DNA of 64,000 nucleotides from Haloechinothrix_A salitolerans (GCF_039544105.1 NZ_BAABLA010000025.1), one strand, 5' to 3'. Positions 25,270 to 33,921 are shown, numbered from the stretch's first letter. Numbers and translations: made by a program. The notes: generated from the sequence alone by a model not told the origin.

Positions 25270-26514
25270 TCAGGCGGGCAGCACCGCGTACTGGCGCACG
25301 TACAGGTCGGTGAACGTCACCGGACCGCGCGGGCCGGGAACCTTGTCCAGGTTGATGCCGGTCTCGGGCACGGCGAGCAGCTTGAAGCCGTCCAGCAGCC
25401 GGGTGGGCGCGTTCCAGAACACGCCGGTGCCGGTGTAGGCGTCGAAGAACGCCTCGGCGGCGGCAGAGTCCTCGGTCGTGATGCCCGCCGCGAGGCCGGA
25501 CGTCTGCTCGTTCGCGATGGTCACCGCTTCGGTCAGGTCCGCGACCCGCGCCACGGTGACGGTGGCCTCTCGCTCGGAGTCCAGCGCCCACTCGTACCCG
25601 ATCGGGTGGTCGTGCGGTGGTAACGACGCGGTCACCTCGCGCTCGGCGAGCGCTTCGGACAGCACCGGCCACGCGGTGTCGTAGATCGCGGTGTCGATGA
25701 GCAGCAGGTTCAGCCGATTGCAGACACCAAGCCGATCCAGGCTGTCGGAGACCAACTCGCGCGCCTTCTCCAGGTCAGCGGCCTTGTCGACGTACAGCAC
25801 CCCGCCGCCGTCGGCGTGAGCGAGGGTGCGGACGTCGTTGGCGGCGGCGGTGCGCGCGAGCGTGCGGGTGGTTTCGCCGCTGCCACGCAGGATGACCAGC
25901 GGCACCAGGTTCGGGAAGCTGACCAGCGCGGACGCCGCCTCACGCTCCGGACGTGGCACCAGTTGAACGACGTCCGAGTCGATACCCGCGGCGGTCAGCG
26001 CGGGCGCGATGACGACGTCGAGCAGCCGCTGCGCGGACCCGAGCGCGGCACTGCCGGTGCGCAGCACCCCACCGTTGCGGGACTTGACCAGCTGCGACGC
26101 GACGTCGACGGTCACGTTCGGACGAGCCTCGTAGTTGGCGCCGATGACGCCGACCGGGCGCCTGCGCTCGACCAGTTGCAACCCGCCGTCCAGCTCCTTG
26201 ATCGGGATACTGCGCTTCGGGTGCGGAGTGCTGGCCAACAGCCGCAGCTGCTCGGCCATCCCGGCGAGCCGCTGCTCGGTGATGGTGAGCCGGTCAAGCA
26301 GACCGGCGCTCATACCGTCGGCGCGGGCCTTGTCGACGTCGGCCTGGTTGGCCGCGAGCACGGTGTCCCGCTCGGCGATCAGCCGCTCGGCCATCGTGGT
26401 CAACGCCGTGTCGATGGCTTTGTCGGTGACCGCGGCGAGTGATGGCGCGGCGCGCGCGGCCGAACGCGCGCATTCCTCGACTGCCTTGGCCACCTCGTCC
26501 GACGCTGCGGTCAC
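25270..26514 (-). CDS. proA: Gamma-glutamyl phosphate reductase
   Basis: A 414-residue NADPH-dependent aldehyde-dehydrogenase-fold enzyme of proline synthesis. Seen: RRPVGVIGANYEARPNVTVD, SGSAALGS-like nucleotide contacts, and the catalytic Cys in DRLGVCNRLNLLL. The length is normal. It reduces gamma-glutamyl phosphate to glutamate semialdehyde. The start is GTG at 26514 with GAAAGGA upstream. proB is not adjacent. The M50-like gene upstream runs the same way with a 45-nt gap, so they may be cotranscribed. Confidence 0.95.
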   Translation of the reverse strand: MTAASDEVAKAVEECARSAARAAPSLAAVTDKAIDTALTTMAERLIAERDTVLAANQADVDKARADGMSAGLLDRLTITEQRLAGMAEQLRLLASTPHPKRSIPIKELDGGLQLVERRRPVGVIGANYEARPNVTVDVASQLVKSRNGGVLRTGSAALGSAQRLLDVVIAPALTAAGIDSDVVQLVPRPEREAASALVSFPNLVPLVILRGSGETTRTLARTAAANDVRTLAHADGGGVLYVDKAADLEKARELVSDSLDRLGVCNRLNLLLIDTAIYDTAWPVLSEALAEREVTASLPPHDHPIGYEWALDSEREATVTVARVADLTEAVTIANEQTSGLAAGITTEDSAAAEAFFDAYTGTGVFWNAPTRLLDGFKLLAVPETGINLDKVPGPRGPVTFTDLYVRQYAVLPA

Positions 26515-26559
26515 TGTCTCGTCCTTTCGGCATCGCTGTCTGACCTGCTCCAGTGTGCC

Positions 26560-27288
26560 TCAGCGCTCCGGGCCACCGAGCACAGGCTCAAGCAGCGGCA
26601 TCCCGCCGACGACGAGGCAGCCCGCCACGAGCACCACCAGCGTCAACGACCACAGCATCGTGGGTAGCCCTGTCAGGCGCCCCAGTTGGTCGACGTCGGA
26701 GTCCACCGCCATCCCAGTACGACGTTTCCGCAGCAGTTCCGCGACCGCCCGGACCGCTCCGAGCAGCAAGAACCACGTGATCGCGTAGACGAAACCGCCA
26801 GTGACGTCGGGAGTGCCGAATGCCGCGATCAGCCCAAGCGCGACAGCCGTGACCAGCACGGCGAACACCCCGTAGGCGTTGCGGACGAGCACGAGCACAC
26901 CGAGCACCAGCAGTGCGCAGCCGAACAAGACCAGGCCCTGCCTGCCCGTGCTGATCAGCCCGCTGAACAGCACGCCGAGCAGCGCGGGCGCCGGATACCC
27001 CGCCAACGTCGTCAGCACCATGCCTGGGCCGGTGCGCTTGCCCCGCGAGACCGTGACGCCCGAGGTGTCGGAATGCAGCAGGATGCCGTGCAGCCGCCTG
27101 CCGGACAGCAACGCGACCAGGGCGTGTCCCGCCTCATGCACGATCGTGATCACGGTGCGGGCGACCAGCCACGGGCTCCGCAGGACGACGGCGGCCAGCG
27201 CGATCGCGGCGGCGATCAGCGGCACCATCGCCGATGGGTCCGCCTGGGCGCCGAACAGCCGCTCCCACCAGTGTTCGAAGTCGTTCAC
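26560..27288 (-). CDS. M50-family membrane metallopeptidase-like protein
   Basis: A 242-residue integral membrane protein with the zinc motif HEAGH (ITIVHEAGHALVALLSGRR) near residue 52 and about six hydrophobic segments. This matches the actinobacterial M50B-like family (site-2-protease-like fold). A second zinc-ligand motif (NPxxDG type) is not obvious, so activity is uncertain; the members of this family often lack proven substrates. The GTG start at 27288 has no clear ribosome binding site. It is divergent from the B12 riboswitch that begins 140 nt away. Confidence 0.82.
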   Translation of the reverse strand: MNDFEHWWERLFGAQADPSAMVPLIAAAIALAAVVLRSPWLVARTVITIVHEAGHALVALLSGRRLHGILLHSDTSGVTVSRGKRTGPGMVLTTLAGYPAPALLGVLFSGLISTGRQGLVLFGCALLVLGVLVLVRNAYGVFAVLVTAVALGLIAAFGTPDVTGGFVYAITWFLLLGAVRAVAELLRKRRTGMAVDSDVDQLGRLTGLPTMLWSLTLVVLVAGCLVVGGMPLLEPVLGGPER

Positions 27289-27424
27289 GCCACAACATCA
27301 TCACACCGGCGCGAACACGCACCGCACAGGGCCGCTGGGCCAACGGTGTGGCGTCCGTTCGCATGCGGGTCGTCAGACGTTTGTCACATTGACGCTGTCG
27401 TGATCAGCGGCTTACGGTGACTCG

Positions 27425-27520
27425 GCCATGTGCGATGGCGGCCGGAAGCCGGTGAGAATCCGGCACGGACGCGCCACTGTATCCGGAGAACGGAAGTCAG
27501 ACCCGCCACCATCGCCACCA
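27425..27520 (+). ncRNA. Cobalamin riboswitch upstream of cbtB
   Basis: The conserved core is clear: GGAAGCCGGTGAGAATCCGG, CGCGCCACTGT, and a B12-box-like GGAAGTCAGACCCGCC. The flanks pair: GCGATGGCGG near 27432 with CCGCCACCATCGC near 27504. It is a compact form with a short peripheral region. It precedes the cobalt transporter pair cbtBA, with the ribosome binding site AAGGAGG 25-30 nt downstream. Confidence 0.9.
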
Positions 27521-27557
27521 CCCAACCGGGCCGCGAAAGCCCAAGGAGGTCAGGTTC

Positions 27558-27779
27558 ATGTCCCACGCGGCAGTCCCCGCGTCGACGTCCATCCCCGCGC
27601 CGGTGCGCATTCCGCTGCGCGAGATCGTGCCGTGGGCGGTGCTCATCGGTGCGCTCGCCATGATCACGATGTTCTTCATCAGCACGGAAGACGGCGCGAC
27701 CGCGCTGCTTTCCGCCGGTGGCTACGTGCACGAGTTCCTGCACGACGGCCGCCACCTGATGGCATTCCCCTGCCACTGA
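27558..27779 (+). CDS. cbtB: Cobalt transporter subunit CbtB
   Basis: A 73-residue single-pass membrane protein. Its C-terminus HEFLHDGRHLMAFPCH carries the conserved histidine/cysteine metal-binding signature of CbtB. The single transmembrane helix is IVPWAVLIGALAMITMFFI. It works with CbtA in putative cobalt import controlled by B12 (comparative-genomics knowledge). The ATG follows AAGGAGG. It lies directly after a cobalamin riboswitch, and cbtA follows by 11 nt. Confidence 0.93.
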   Translation: MSHAAVPASTSIPAPVRIPLREIVPWAVLIGALAMITMFFISTEDGATALLSAGGYVHEFLHDGRHLMAFPCH

Positions 27780-27790
27780 GGGGCAGGAAC

Positions 27791-28537
27791 ATGATGCGGA
27801 CATTGCTGGTCCGCGGCCTGATCGCCGGCTTGCTGGCTGGTCTCGCCGCGGCTGTTTTCGCGTTCTTCGTCGGTGAACCCCATGTCGATGCCGCGATCGC
27901 GCTGGAGGAAGCGCACGCCGCGGGCGAGGCCGGGCATCATCACGCCGAGGAACCCCTGGTCAGCAGGGACATTCAACGCACGATCGGGCTGCTGACGGCA
28001 CACCTCGGGATCGGCCTCGCGCTCGGCGGGTTGTTCGCCGTGGTGTTCGCCGTGATCTACGGGCGGCTCGGCGGGTTCAGCGTGCGGGCGTACTCGTCGC
28101 TGCTCGCCGGTGGTGCGTTCGTCGCCGTCACGCTCGTGCCGTTCCTGAAGTACCCGGCGAACCCACCAGCGGTGGGACAGACCGGGACGGTCGGCTCCCG
28201 CACCGAGTTGTACTTCGTGTTCCTGGCGCTGTCGGTCATCACGGCCGGGCTGGCGATCACCGCGGCGCGCTCGTTCGCCGACCGTTTCGGCGGCTGGGCG
28301 GCCAGCGGCATCGGGATCGTCGGCTACGCCGTCGTTATGACGGTATGCGCGGTGTTGATGCCGACCGTGAACGAGGTACCGGACGACTTCCCGGCCACGC
28401 TGCTGTGGGACTTCCGGCTCGCCTCGCTCGGCGGACTCGCCGTGCTGTGGCTCGTGCTCGGCGCCGCGTTCGGCACGCTGGTTCACCGCGCGCTGGCGCA
28501 CACCCCCGCGGAGGCTCCCGCCGCCGCGTCCGCCTGA
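27791..28537 (+). CDS. cbtA: Cobalt transporter subunit CbtA
   Basis: A 248-residue membrane protein with about five to six transmembrane segments. The His-rich loop EAGHHHAEEP (residues ~45-55) is a likely metal-binding site between helices 1 and 2. Conserved CbtA segments include LLVRGLIAGLLAGLAAAVFAF and LWDFRLASLGGLAVLW. It follows cbtB and shares its riboswitch, so cobalt uptake should fall when cobalamin is plentiful. Two ATGs (27791, 27794) are adjacent; the first is used here. Confidence 0.92.
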   Translation: MMRTLLVRGLIAGLLAGLAAAVFAFFVGEPHVDAAIALEEAHAAGEAGHHHAEEPLVSRDIQRTIGLLTAHLGIGLALGGLFAVVFAVIYGRLGGFSVRAYSSLLAGGAFVAVTLVPFLKYPANPPAVGQTGTVGSRTELYFVFLALSVITAGLAITAARSFADRFGGWAASGIGIVGYAVVMTVCAVLMPTVNEVPDDFPATLLWDFRLASLGGLAVLWLVLGAAFGTLVHRALAHTPAEAPAAASA

Positions 28538-28563
28538 GCCGCCTACGTTTCTGACGTTCGACG

Positions 28564-28597
28564 CCGTGCCCGTGGTCCGTGTGGGCCACGGGCACGG
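28564..28597. terminator. Hairpin after cbtA
   Basis: A perfect 12-bp stem, CCGTGCCCGTGG with CCACGGGCACGG, and a 10-nt loop, 26 nt after the cbtA stop and between convergent cbtA and cobQ. It is followed by TGTTTGTG rather than a strict T run. Confidence 0.6.
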
Positions 28598-28617
28598 TGT
28601 TTGTGTCCGACACTCAC

Positions 28618-28764
28618 GACACTGTGTCCGACACCCTGGACGCCGTGTCCGGCATTCTCGACACTGTGTCCGACACTCTGAACGCTGTGTTCGGCATTCT
28701 CGACACTGTGTCCGACACTCTGAACGCCGTGTTCGGCATTCTCGACGTCGTGTTCCGCGTTCAG
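28618..28764. repeat. Cluster of 21-bp intergenic repeats (copy 3, largest)
   Basis: Seven contiguous units start at 28618, 28639, 28660, 28681, 28702, 28723 and 28744; a degenerate unit precedes them. Two kinds alternate: one with GACACTGTGTCCGACACTCT and one with AACGCTGTGTTCGGCATTCT, giving a 42-bp higher-order repeat at 28660-28743. Each core has dyad symmetry (GACAC/GTGTC or GAAC/GTTC). The array ends 8 bp before the cobQ stop codon. Confidence 0.88.
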
Positions 28765-28771
28765 TGCGGTC

Positions 28772-30307
28772 TTATGTGCCCGGCGGCACGAACGGGAGGC
28801 CGCCCGACACGCCGTTCGTGATCAGCTTCAGCAGGGCGTCGGTGTCAACGTTCTCGGCGATGGCGTCGGCGAGCCGGTCGAGCATGGACTCTCGTAGCTC
28901 ACCAAAGCCGGGCGCGCCGGAAGCCGGTTCCCACGCCACCCCAGCCTGGCGCGCGGCTTCGGTCAGCCACGCCCGCCGGAAGCCGTCGTTCTCGAACGCG
29001 CCGTGCCAGGTCGTCCCCCACACGGCACCGCTGCGCCAGCCATCCAGGAACGGCTCGACGTCCCGCGCGCCAGCAGGGAACGACTCCACGTCCTGATCGC
29101 CGGGCAGCAACCGCGCGACACCGTGGTGGATCTCGTACGCGACGACGTCTTCCCCGCGCCACGCACCACGCGGGGTCGCGAGCACCTTCTCGCGGTGGAA
29201 GTCCACCCGCGTCGGCAGCAGCCCGAGGCCGTCAACGTGGCCGGCGCCGGACTCCCAGTCGTCCTCGATCGTCCGCGCGAGCATCTGGTACCCGCCGCAG
29301 ATGCCGAGCACTGGACGTCCCTTCTCCGCCCGCACGCGCACCGCGTCCGCGATGCCCCGTTCGCGCAGCCACGTAAGGTCCGCAACGGTCGCGCGGGAGC
29401 CGGGCAGCACGGCGATGTCGGCGGCGACCAGTGTGTCCGGGTCGGTGGTGAGCGTGACGGTGACACCGGGCTCAGCGGCGAGCGCGTCGACGTCGGTGGC
29501 GTTGGACGTCCTGGGCAGTCGCGCCACCGCGACCCGCAGCGGACGCGCATGGGTCGACTGCCGCGGATCACGCTGCCAGCCCGCCTGGGCGAGCGCGTCC
29601 TCGGAGTCGATCCACGCGCCCTCGATCCAGGGCAGCACGCCATACACGGGGCGGCCGGTCAGCCGCGTCAGGGTGTCGAGGCCGGGACGGAGCAGGTCGA
29701 CGTCGCCCCGGAACTTGTTGACCAGCCAGCCCGCGAGCAACGCCTGGTCGTCGGCGTTCAGCAATGCGAGCGTGCCGAACATCGACGCCATCACGCCGCC
29801 GCGGTCGATGTCGCCCACGACGACGACCGGCAGCCGTGCGTGTCGGGCGAGGCCCATGTTGACGTAGTCGCCGCCGCGCAGGTTGATCTCAGCGGGGCTG
29901 CCCGCACCTTCGCAGACGACGACGTCAAACCGTTCCCGCAGCTCAGCGAGGGTGTCGAACGCGATGCGCGCGAGGCCATCGCGGCCGGTGGCGTACTCCC
30001 CCGCGTCGAGCGTGCCGTACGGCTTGCCGAGCGCGATGACGTGGCTGCGACGGTCGCTGCCCGGTTTGAGCAGGATGGGGTTCATGGCGGCTTCAGGCTC
30101 GACCCTGGCGGCGCGGGCCTGGAGCCACTGGGCGCGACCGATCTCGGTGCCGTCCGGGCAGACCATGGAGTTGTTGGACATGTTCTGCGCCTTGAACGGC
30201 GCGACACGCAGCCCCTGCCGCGACAGATACCGGCACAACCCCGCCACGACCAGGCTCTTGCCCGCGTCCGACGTGGTCCCGGCGACAAGCACACCCCCCG
30301 CGGTCAT
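28772..30307 (-). CDS. cobQ: Cobyric acid synthase (glutamine-hydrolysing)
   Basis: A 511-residue enzyme of usual length that amidates the b, d, e and g side chains of adenosylcobyrinate a,c-diamide. The N-terminal ATP domain has GVLVAGTTSDAGKSLVVAGL and APFKAQNMSNNSMV; the C-terminal class I glutaminase domain has the nucleophile Cys in PVLGICGGYQML and a late EIHHG. The start overlaps the end of cbiB by 4 nt (ATGA), so the two are translationally coupled. It converges on cbtA across the 21-bp repeat array. Confidence 0.96.
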   Translation of the reverse strand: MTAGGVLVAGTTSDAGKSLVVAGLCRYLSRQGLRVAPFKAQNMSNNSMVCPDGTEIGRAQWLQARAARVEPEAAMNPILLKPGSDRRSHVIALGKPYGTLDAGEYATGRDGLARIAFDTLAELRERFDVVVCEGAGSPAEINLRGGDYVNMGLARHARLPVVVVGDIDRGGVMASMFGTLALLNADDQALLAGWLVNKFRGDVDLLRPGLDTLTRLTGRPVYGVLPWIEGAWIDSEDALAQAGWQRDPRQSTHARPLRVAVARLPRTSNATDVDALAAEPGVTVTLTTDPDTLVAADIAVLPGSRATVADLTWLRERGIADAVRVRAEKGRPVLGICGGYQMLARTIEDDWESGAGHVDGLGLLPTRVDFHREKVLATPRGAWRGEDVVAYEIHHGVARLLPGDQDVESFPAGARDVEPFLDGWRSGAVWGTTWHGAFENDGFRRAWLTEAARQAGVAWEPASGAPGFGELRESMLDRLADAIAENVDTDALLKLITNGVSGGLPFVPPGT

Positions 30308-31278
30308 GCGCGACCTCCGATGCGGCGAAGGGCGCTTTCGCCGCGCACCGCCGCGCTAACCGCGGCCACCACGGCCGTGACCGCGCCGACCGCCCGGGAC
30401 AGCCGCACGGCGCGGCGGAGATCCGGGACACCGGGTGTACGCCCGTCGCCCAGCGTGCCCCGGTCCTCCACAGCGCCCGCGTACCGGTTCACACCGCCCA
30501 GGCGGACGTCGAGCGCCCCGGCGAACGCGGCCTCCACCGGACCGGCGTTCGGACTCGGGTGCTGGGCGGCGTCCCGTCGCCACACGCGCACGGCGTCCGA
30601 GGCCCGCCCACCGACAACCGGAGCACACCCAGCGGCAGCAAGCGCCGACGCCCGCGCGGGCAGAAAGTTCGCGACGTCGTCCCCGCGCGCGGACGCCCAC
30701 CCGAACCGTGCGTAACGCGGTGTGCGGTGCCCGACCATGGCGTCGAGCGTGTTCAGCGCGCGGTAACCGAGCAGGCCGGGCAGCCCGGCGACCGCACCCC
30801 ACAGCAGCGGGGCGACGACCGCGTCCGAGGTGTTCTCGGCGATGGATTCCGTGGCCGCGCGCGCCAGGTCCTTTTCGTCCAGCCCCGACGGGTCGCGTCC
30901 GCACAGGTGTGGCAACCGTGCGCGGGCGCCCTCGACGTCACCCGACTCAAGCATCCGGGCCATCGCGGCACCCTCGCCCGCGAGTCCCGTGCCGCCAAGC
31001 ACCGCCCACGTCGCCCCGGCTGTCACCGCAAGGCGTGCGACCGGCGACCTGGACGTCGCGGCGTGCGCGAGGGCGCCGACACCTGCCGCTGAGCCGACGC
31101 ACACGCCGGCGTAGGCGACGCCACGCGCCCGGGAGTCCGCCCACATCCGCCGCCCAAGCGCGTCGGCCGCACGTCCGAACAGCGCCACCGGATGTCCGCG
31201 ACGGGGATCGCCAACGGCGAGGTCCGCGAGGTAGCCAGCAAGCAGCCCGGCAGCGGTCGCGCGCGACATGGTGAGCAT
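30304..31278 (-). CDS. cbiB: Adenosylcobinamide-phosphate synthase
   Basis: A 324-residue membrane enzyme (CbiB/CobD) that attaches the aminopropanol (phosphate) arm to adenosylcobyric acid. Seen: AGYLADLAVGDPRRGHPVALFGR at the N-terminus, AENTSDAVVAPLLWGAVAGLPG in the middle, and VGHRTPRYARFGWASARGDD. Several hydrophobic segments fit an integral membrane protein. TAGCGT lies 6 nt before the ATG at 31278, supporting this start and a leaderless mRNA; an ATG three codons later is the alternative. It is divergent from cobU. Confidence 0.95.
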   Translation of the reverse strand: MLTMSRATAAGLLAGYLADLAVGDPRRGHPVALFGRAADALGRRMWADSRARGVAYAGVCVGSAAGVGALAHAATSRSPVARLAVTAGATWAVLGGTGLAGEGAAMARMLESGDVEGARARLPHLCGRDPSGLDEKDLARAATESIAENTSDAVVAPLLWGAVAGLPGLLGYRALNTLDAMVGHRTPRYARFGWASARGDDVANFLPARASALAAAGCAPVVGGRASDAVRVWRRDAAQHPSPNAGPVEAAFAGALDVRLGGVNRYAGAVEDRGTLGDGRTPGVPDLRRAVRLSRAVGAVTAVVAAVSAAVRGESALRRIGGRA

Positions 31279-31387
31279 GCGACGACGCTACCGGGCGACG
31301 TCGCACAGGCCACGCATGGCGACGCGAAGACGTGGCAACTCCCACACCGGCGGCGCGTCACTGGCGAGCGCTGCGAGAATGACGCGC

Positions 31388-32023
31388 ATGACCCCCTTCA
31401 GCGCGCTGCGCGCCGTGTACCGCACGGGGATGCGGGTGCTCGATGAGCTGACCACGGGCACCGCGTCGCGGCGCGCGACCACGACGCTGGTGCTCGGTGG
31501 CGCCCGGTCCGGCAAGTCGCAGCACGCCGAGTATCTGCTCGCCGACGAGACCGAGGTCATCTACGTCGCGACCGGGCAACCGCCGTCCGACTCGGATCCG
31601 GAGTGGGCCGAGCGGGTCCGCAAGCATCGCGAACGCAGGTCACGGCGCTGGCGCACGGTCGAGACCCTCGACATCGCGAGCGTGCTGCGCACGGCCGACG
31701 CTCCCGTGCTCGTCGACTGCCTCGCCACCTGGTTCGCGCGGATCTGCGACGAGACCGGTGCGTGGCACGACGCCGAAGGCTGGCGGGAGCGCACCGAGGC
31801 GACCATCTCGGATCTGGTGGACGCCCTGCGCTCGACGTCGACTCCTGTCGTGCTGGTCAGCAACGAAGTCGGCAACGGTATCGTGCCATCGACCCCTGCT
31901 GGCAGGCTGTTCCGTGACGAGCTGGGCCTGCTGAACCGGCGGGTGGCCGACGCCACCGACGCCGTCGTGCTCGTGGTCGCTGGTCGGGCGTTGGAACTGC
32001 CCGCGCCGATCGCGCCGAGCTGA
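31388..32023 (+). CDS. cobU: Adenosylcobinamide kinase / guanylyltransferase
   Basis: A ~211-residue bifunctional CobU/CobP that phosphorylates adenosylcobinamide and then forms the GDP derivative. Seen: P-loop LVLGGARSGKSQHAEYLL, VIYVATGQP, the catalytic-type His in VRKHRERR, WRTVET, VLVDCLATW, and SNEVGNGIVP. The N-terminus carries about 35 residues before the P-loop, more than the usual few, so the start is uncertain. GAGAAT 7 nt before the ATG at 31388 fits a leaderless promoter. The cobT start follows within 2-20 nt. Confidence 0.92.
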   Translation: MTPFSALRAVYRTGMRVLDELTTGTASRRATTTLVLGGARSGKSQHAEYLLADETEVIYVATGQPPSDSDPEWAERVRKHRERRSRRWRTVETLDIASVLRTADAPVLVDCLATWFARICDETGAWHDAEGWRERTEATISDLVDALRSTSTPVVLVSNEVGNGIVPSTPAGRLFRDELGLLNRRVADATDAVVLVVAGRALELPAPIAPS

Positions 32024-32042
32024 GATGCGAAAGGAACCACTG

Positions 32043-33080
32043 GTGAGCGAATTCGCGATCCCTGCCCCCGACGCCGCGGCGCGCGAGGCCGCCCAGGAGC
32101 GCCTCGACGGCCTTGTCAAGCCGCTTGGCTCGCTGGGCAGGTTGGAAGAGCTGGCCGCGTGGCTGAGCGCGGCGCACGGCGAGGTGCCGCCCCGCCCGAT
32201 CGAGAACGTGCGGGTGGTGGTGTTCGCGGGCGACCACGGCGTCACGACGTCGCGGGTGTCGGCGTATCCATCCGAGATCACCGCCGCGATGGTGCGCGTG
32301 TTCCTGTCCGGCGTCAGCGGGGTCAACGTCCTGGCGCGGCAGGTCGGCGCGGACGTGCGCGTGGTCGACATCGGGGTGGACGCCGACCTGGACGACGTCC
32401 CGGAATCGGTGCGGGCACACAAGATCCGGCGCGGGTCCGGCTCAATCGACACCACCGACGCGCTGGGATCCGGCGAGGCGACCCGCGCCTTCGACGCCGG
32501 GCGCGCGATCGCGGACGCCGAGTGCGACAGCGGCGCTGACCTGCTAATTCCCGGCGACATGGGCATCGGCAACACCACGGTGGCCGCCGCGGTAGTCGCA
32601 GGCGCGCTGGGTCTGCCCGCCGAGGACGTCGTCGGCACCGGCACCGGCGTGGACGACGAAGGCCGCGCTCGCAAGGTCGCGGTGGTCGAGGCCGCGCTCG
32701 CTCGCGCGGGCGCACGGACGACTCAGCCCTTCGAGCTACTGACGGCGCTCGGCAGCGCCTGCGCGGCGGCGACGGCCGGATTCCTGGTGCAGGGCGCCGT
32801 GCGAGGCGTCCCGGTGCTGCTGGACGGTGTGTTCTCGTGCGCGGCCGCCGTGGTCGCCGCCGACATCGCGCCGGACGCGGCGCGGTGGTGGCTGGCCGGG
32901 CACCGGTCGACCGAGCCGTCGCAGGCCTACGCGCTCAAGTCGCTGGGGCTGGAGCCGATCCTGGACTTCGGACTGCGGCTCGGCGAAGGCAGCGGCGCGG
33001 TGCAGGCGGTGCCGACACTGCGGGCGGCCAGGGCGATCATCGCCGAGATGGGCTTGCTGGCCGACATCGCGCCCGACTGA
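32043..33080 (+). CDS. cobT: Nicotinate-nucleotide-dimethylbenzimidazole phosphoribosyltransferase
   Basis: A 345-residue enzyme that activates dimethylbenzimidazole to alpha-ribazole phosphate. Seen: VKPLGSLGRLEELAAWL, VVVFAGDHGVTTSRVSAYP, PGDMGIGNTTVAAAV, GTGTGVDDEG, and the catalytic Glu in FGLRLGEGSGA. GTG at 32043 is chosen because AAAGGAACC lies just upstream; an ATG at 32025 is also in frame, right after the cobU stop. The stop overlaps the cobS start as TGATG. Confidence 0.95.
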   Translation: MSEFAIPAPDAAAREAAQERLDGLVKPLGSLGRLEELAAWLSAAHGEVPPRPIENVRVVVFAGDHGVTTSRVSAYPSEITAAMVRVFLSGVSGVNVLARQVGADVRVVDIGVDADLDDVPESVRAHKIRRGSGSIDTTDALGSGEATRAFDAGRAIADAECDSGADLLIPGDMGIGNTTVAAAVVAGALGLPAEDVVGTGTGVDDEGRARKVAVVEAALARAGARTTQPFELLTALGSACAAATAGFLVQGAVRGVPVLLDGVFSCAAAVVAADIAPDAARWWLAGHRSTEPSQAYALKSLGLEPILDFGLRLGEGSGAVQAVPTLRAARAIIAEMGLLADIAPD

Positions 33081-33838
33081 TGCGGGACGCGCTGCGGCTG
33101 GCCGTCGGCACGCTGACCGCCGTACCGGTACCGCCGCCTCGCGACGTCGACAGTGGCGTCGCACGCGGGGCGATGCTGCTTGCGCCCGTGGCCGCGCTGC
33201 CCCTGGCGGTGCTGGCGTGCGCTGTGGTGCTGGTGGGCGACGTCGTGAGCCTGCCGCCGTTGCTGACCGCGGTGCTCGCGGTAGGGGCGGTCGCGCTCGG
33301 CACGCGGGGTATGCACCTCGACGGCCTCGCCGACACCGCTGACGGGCTCGGCGCGTCCTACGACCGGGAACGCGCCCTGGACGTCATGCGCAAGGGCGAC
33401 GTCGGCCCGATGGGTGTGGCGACCGTGGTGCTGGTGTTGCTCGGCCAGGTCGCGGCGCTGGCCGGGGCGATCGCGGCCGGTCACGGGGTGCTTGCCGCCG
33501 CCGTTGGCGTGCTGGCAGGACGTCTCGTGCTCGGTGTCTGCTGCTTGCGGACGGTTCCGGCCGCCAGGCCGGGCGGGCTCGGCGCGGCGGTGGCCGGGTC
33601 GACGCCGGTGTGGCAGGTGGCGCTCGCGCTAGCGCTCGGTGCCGCGCTGGCCGCGGTGGGTGGTGTGCTCGCCGACGTGGCGCCGTGGCGTGGCGTGCTC
33701 GCGGTGCTGCTCGCCCTGGCGGCGTCCAGCGCGCTGCTGTGGCGGTGTGTGCGACGACTCGGTGGCATCACCGGCGACGTCCTCGGCGCGTGCGTCGAGA
33801 CCGCCACGCTGGGCGCGCTGGTGGCGCTAGCCGCGTGA
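33080..33838 (+). CDS. cobS: Adenosylcobinamide-GDP ribazoletransferase (cobalamin 5'-phosphate synthase)
   Basis: A 252-residue polytopic membrane enzyme that joins adenosylcobinamide-GDP to alpha-ribazole (phosphate), the last ring-assembly step. Seen: the metal-binding motif MHLDGLADTADGLGA, RALDVMRKGDVGPMGV, and six or so hydrophobic helices. Its ATG overlaps the cobT stop (TGATG), so it is the third gene of cobU-cobT-cobS. It ends 12 nt before a small ORF on the other strand. Confidence 0.94.
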   Translation: MRDALRLAVGTLTAVPVPPPRDVDSGVARGAMLLAPVAALPLAVLACAVVLVGDVVSLPPLLTAVLAVGAVALGTRGMHLDGLADTADGLGASYDRERALDVMRKGDVGPMGVATVVLVLLGQVAALAGAIAAGHGVLAAAVGVLAGRLVLGVCCLRTVPAARPGGLGAAVAGSTPVWQVALALALGAALAAVGGVLADVAPWRGVLAVLLALAASSALLWRCVRRLGGITGDVLGACVETATLGALVALAA

Positions 33839-33849
33839 AGCTGTCGGTG

Positions 33850-33921
33850 TCAGGATTCTCGCTGGCCAGCGGCGTCTAGCAGGCAGAGGGCCAGCATGAG
33901 CAGGATCATGATGTAGTCCAT
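33850..33921 (-). CDS. Putative 23-residue membrane microprotein
   Basis: A small open frame with a strong ribosome binding site (GAGGAG, 6 nt before the ATG at 33921). The product starts MDYIMILLMLALCLLDAAGQ and ends RES: a single hydrophobic helix with a short polar tail and one Cys. It lies in the 150-nt gap between the cobS stop and the cobC stop, transcribed in the same direction as the chelatase-cobO-cobB-cobC operon, of which it may be the last gene. No known family is recognised. The case rests on the ribosome binding site, hydrophobic pattern and lack of another explanation. Confidence 0.5.
   Translation of the reverse strand: MDYIMILLMLALCLLDAAGQRES

Noticed and set aside
28618..28764. 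CRISPR array
   Set aside because: Units are contiguous, 21 bp, with no unique spacers and no cas genes in the window.
28566..29096. A plus-strand frame with repeated VRHSRHC/VRHSERR heptapeptides
   Set aside because: The heptads are simply the 21-bp DNA repeats translated; the frame then runs antisense into cobQ.
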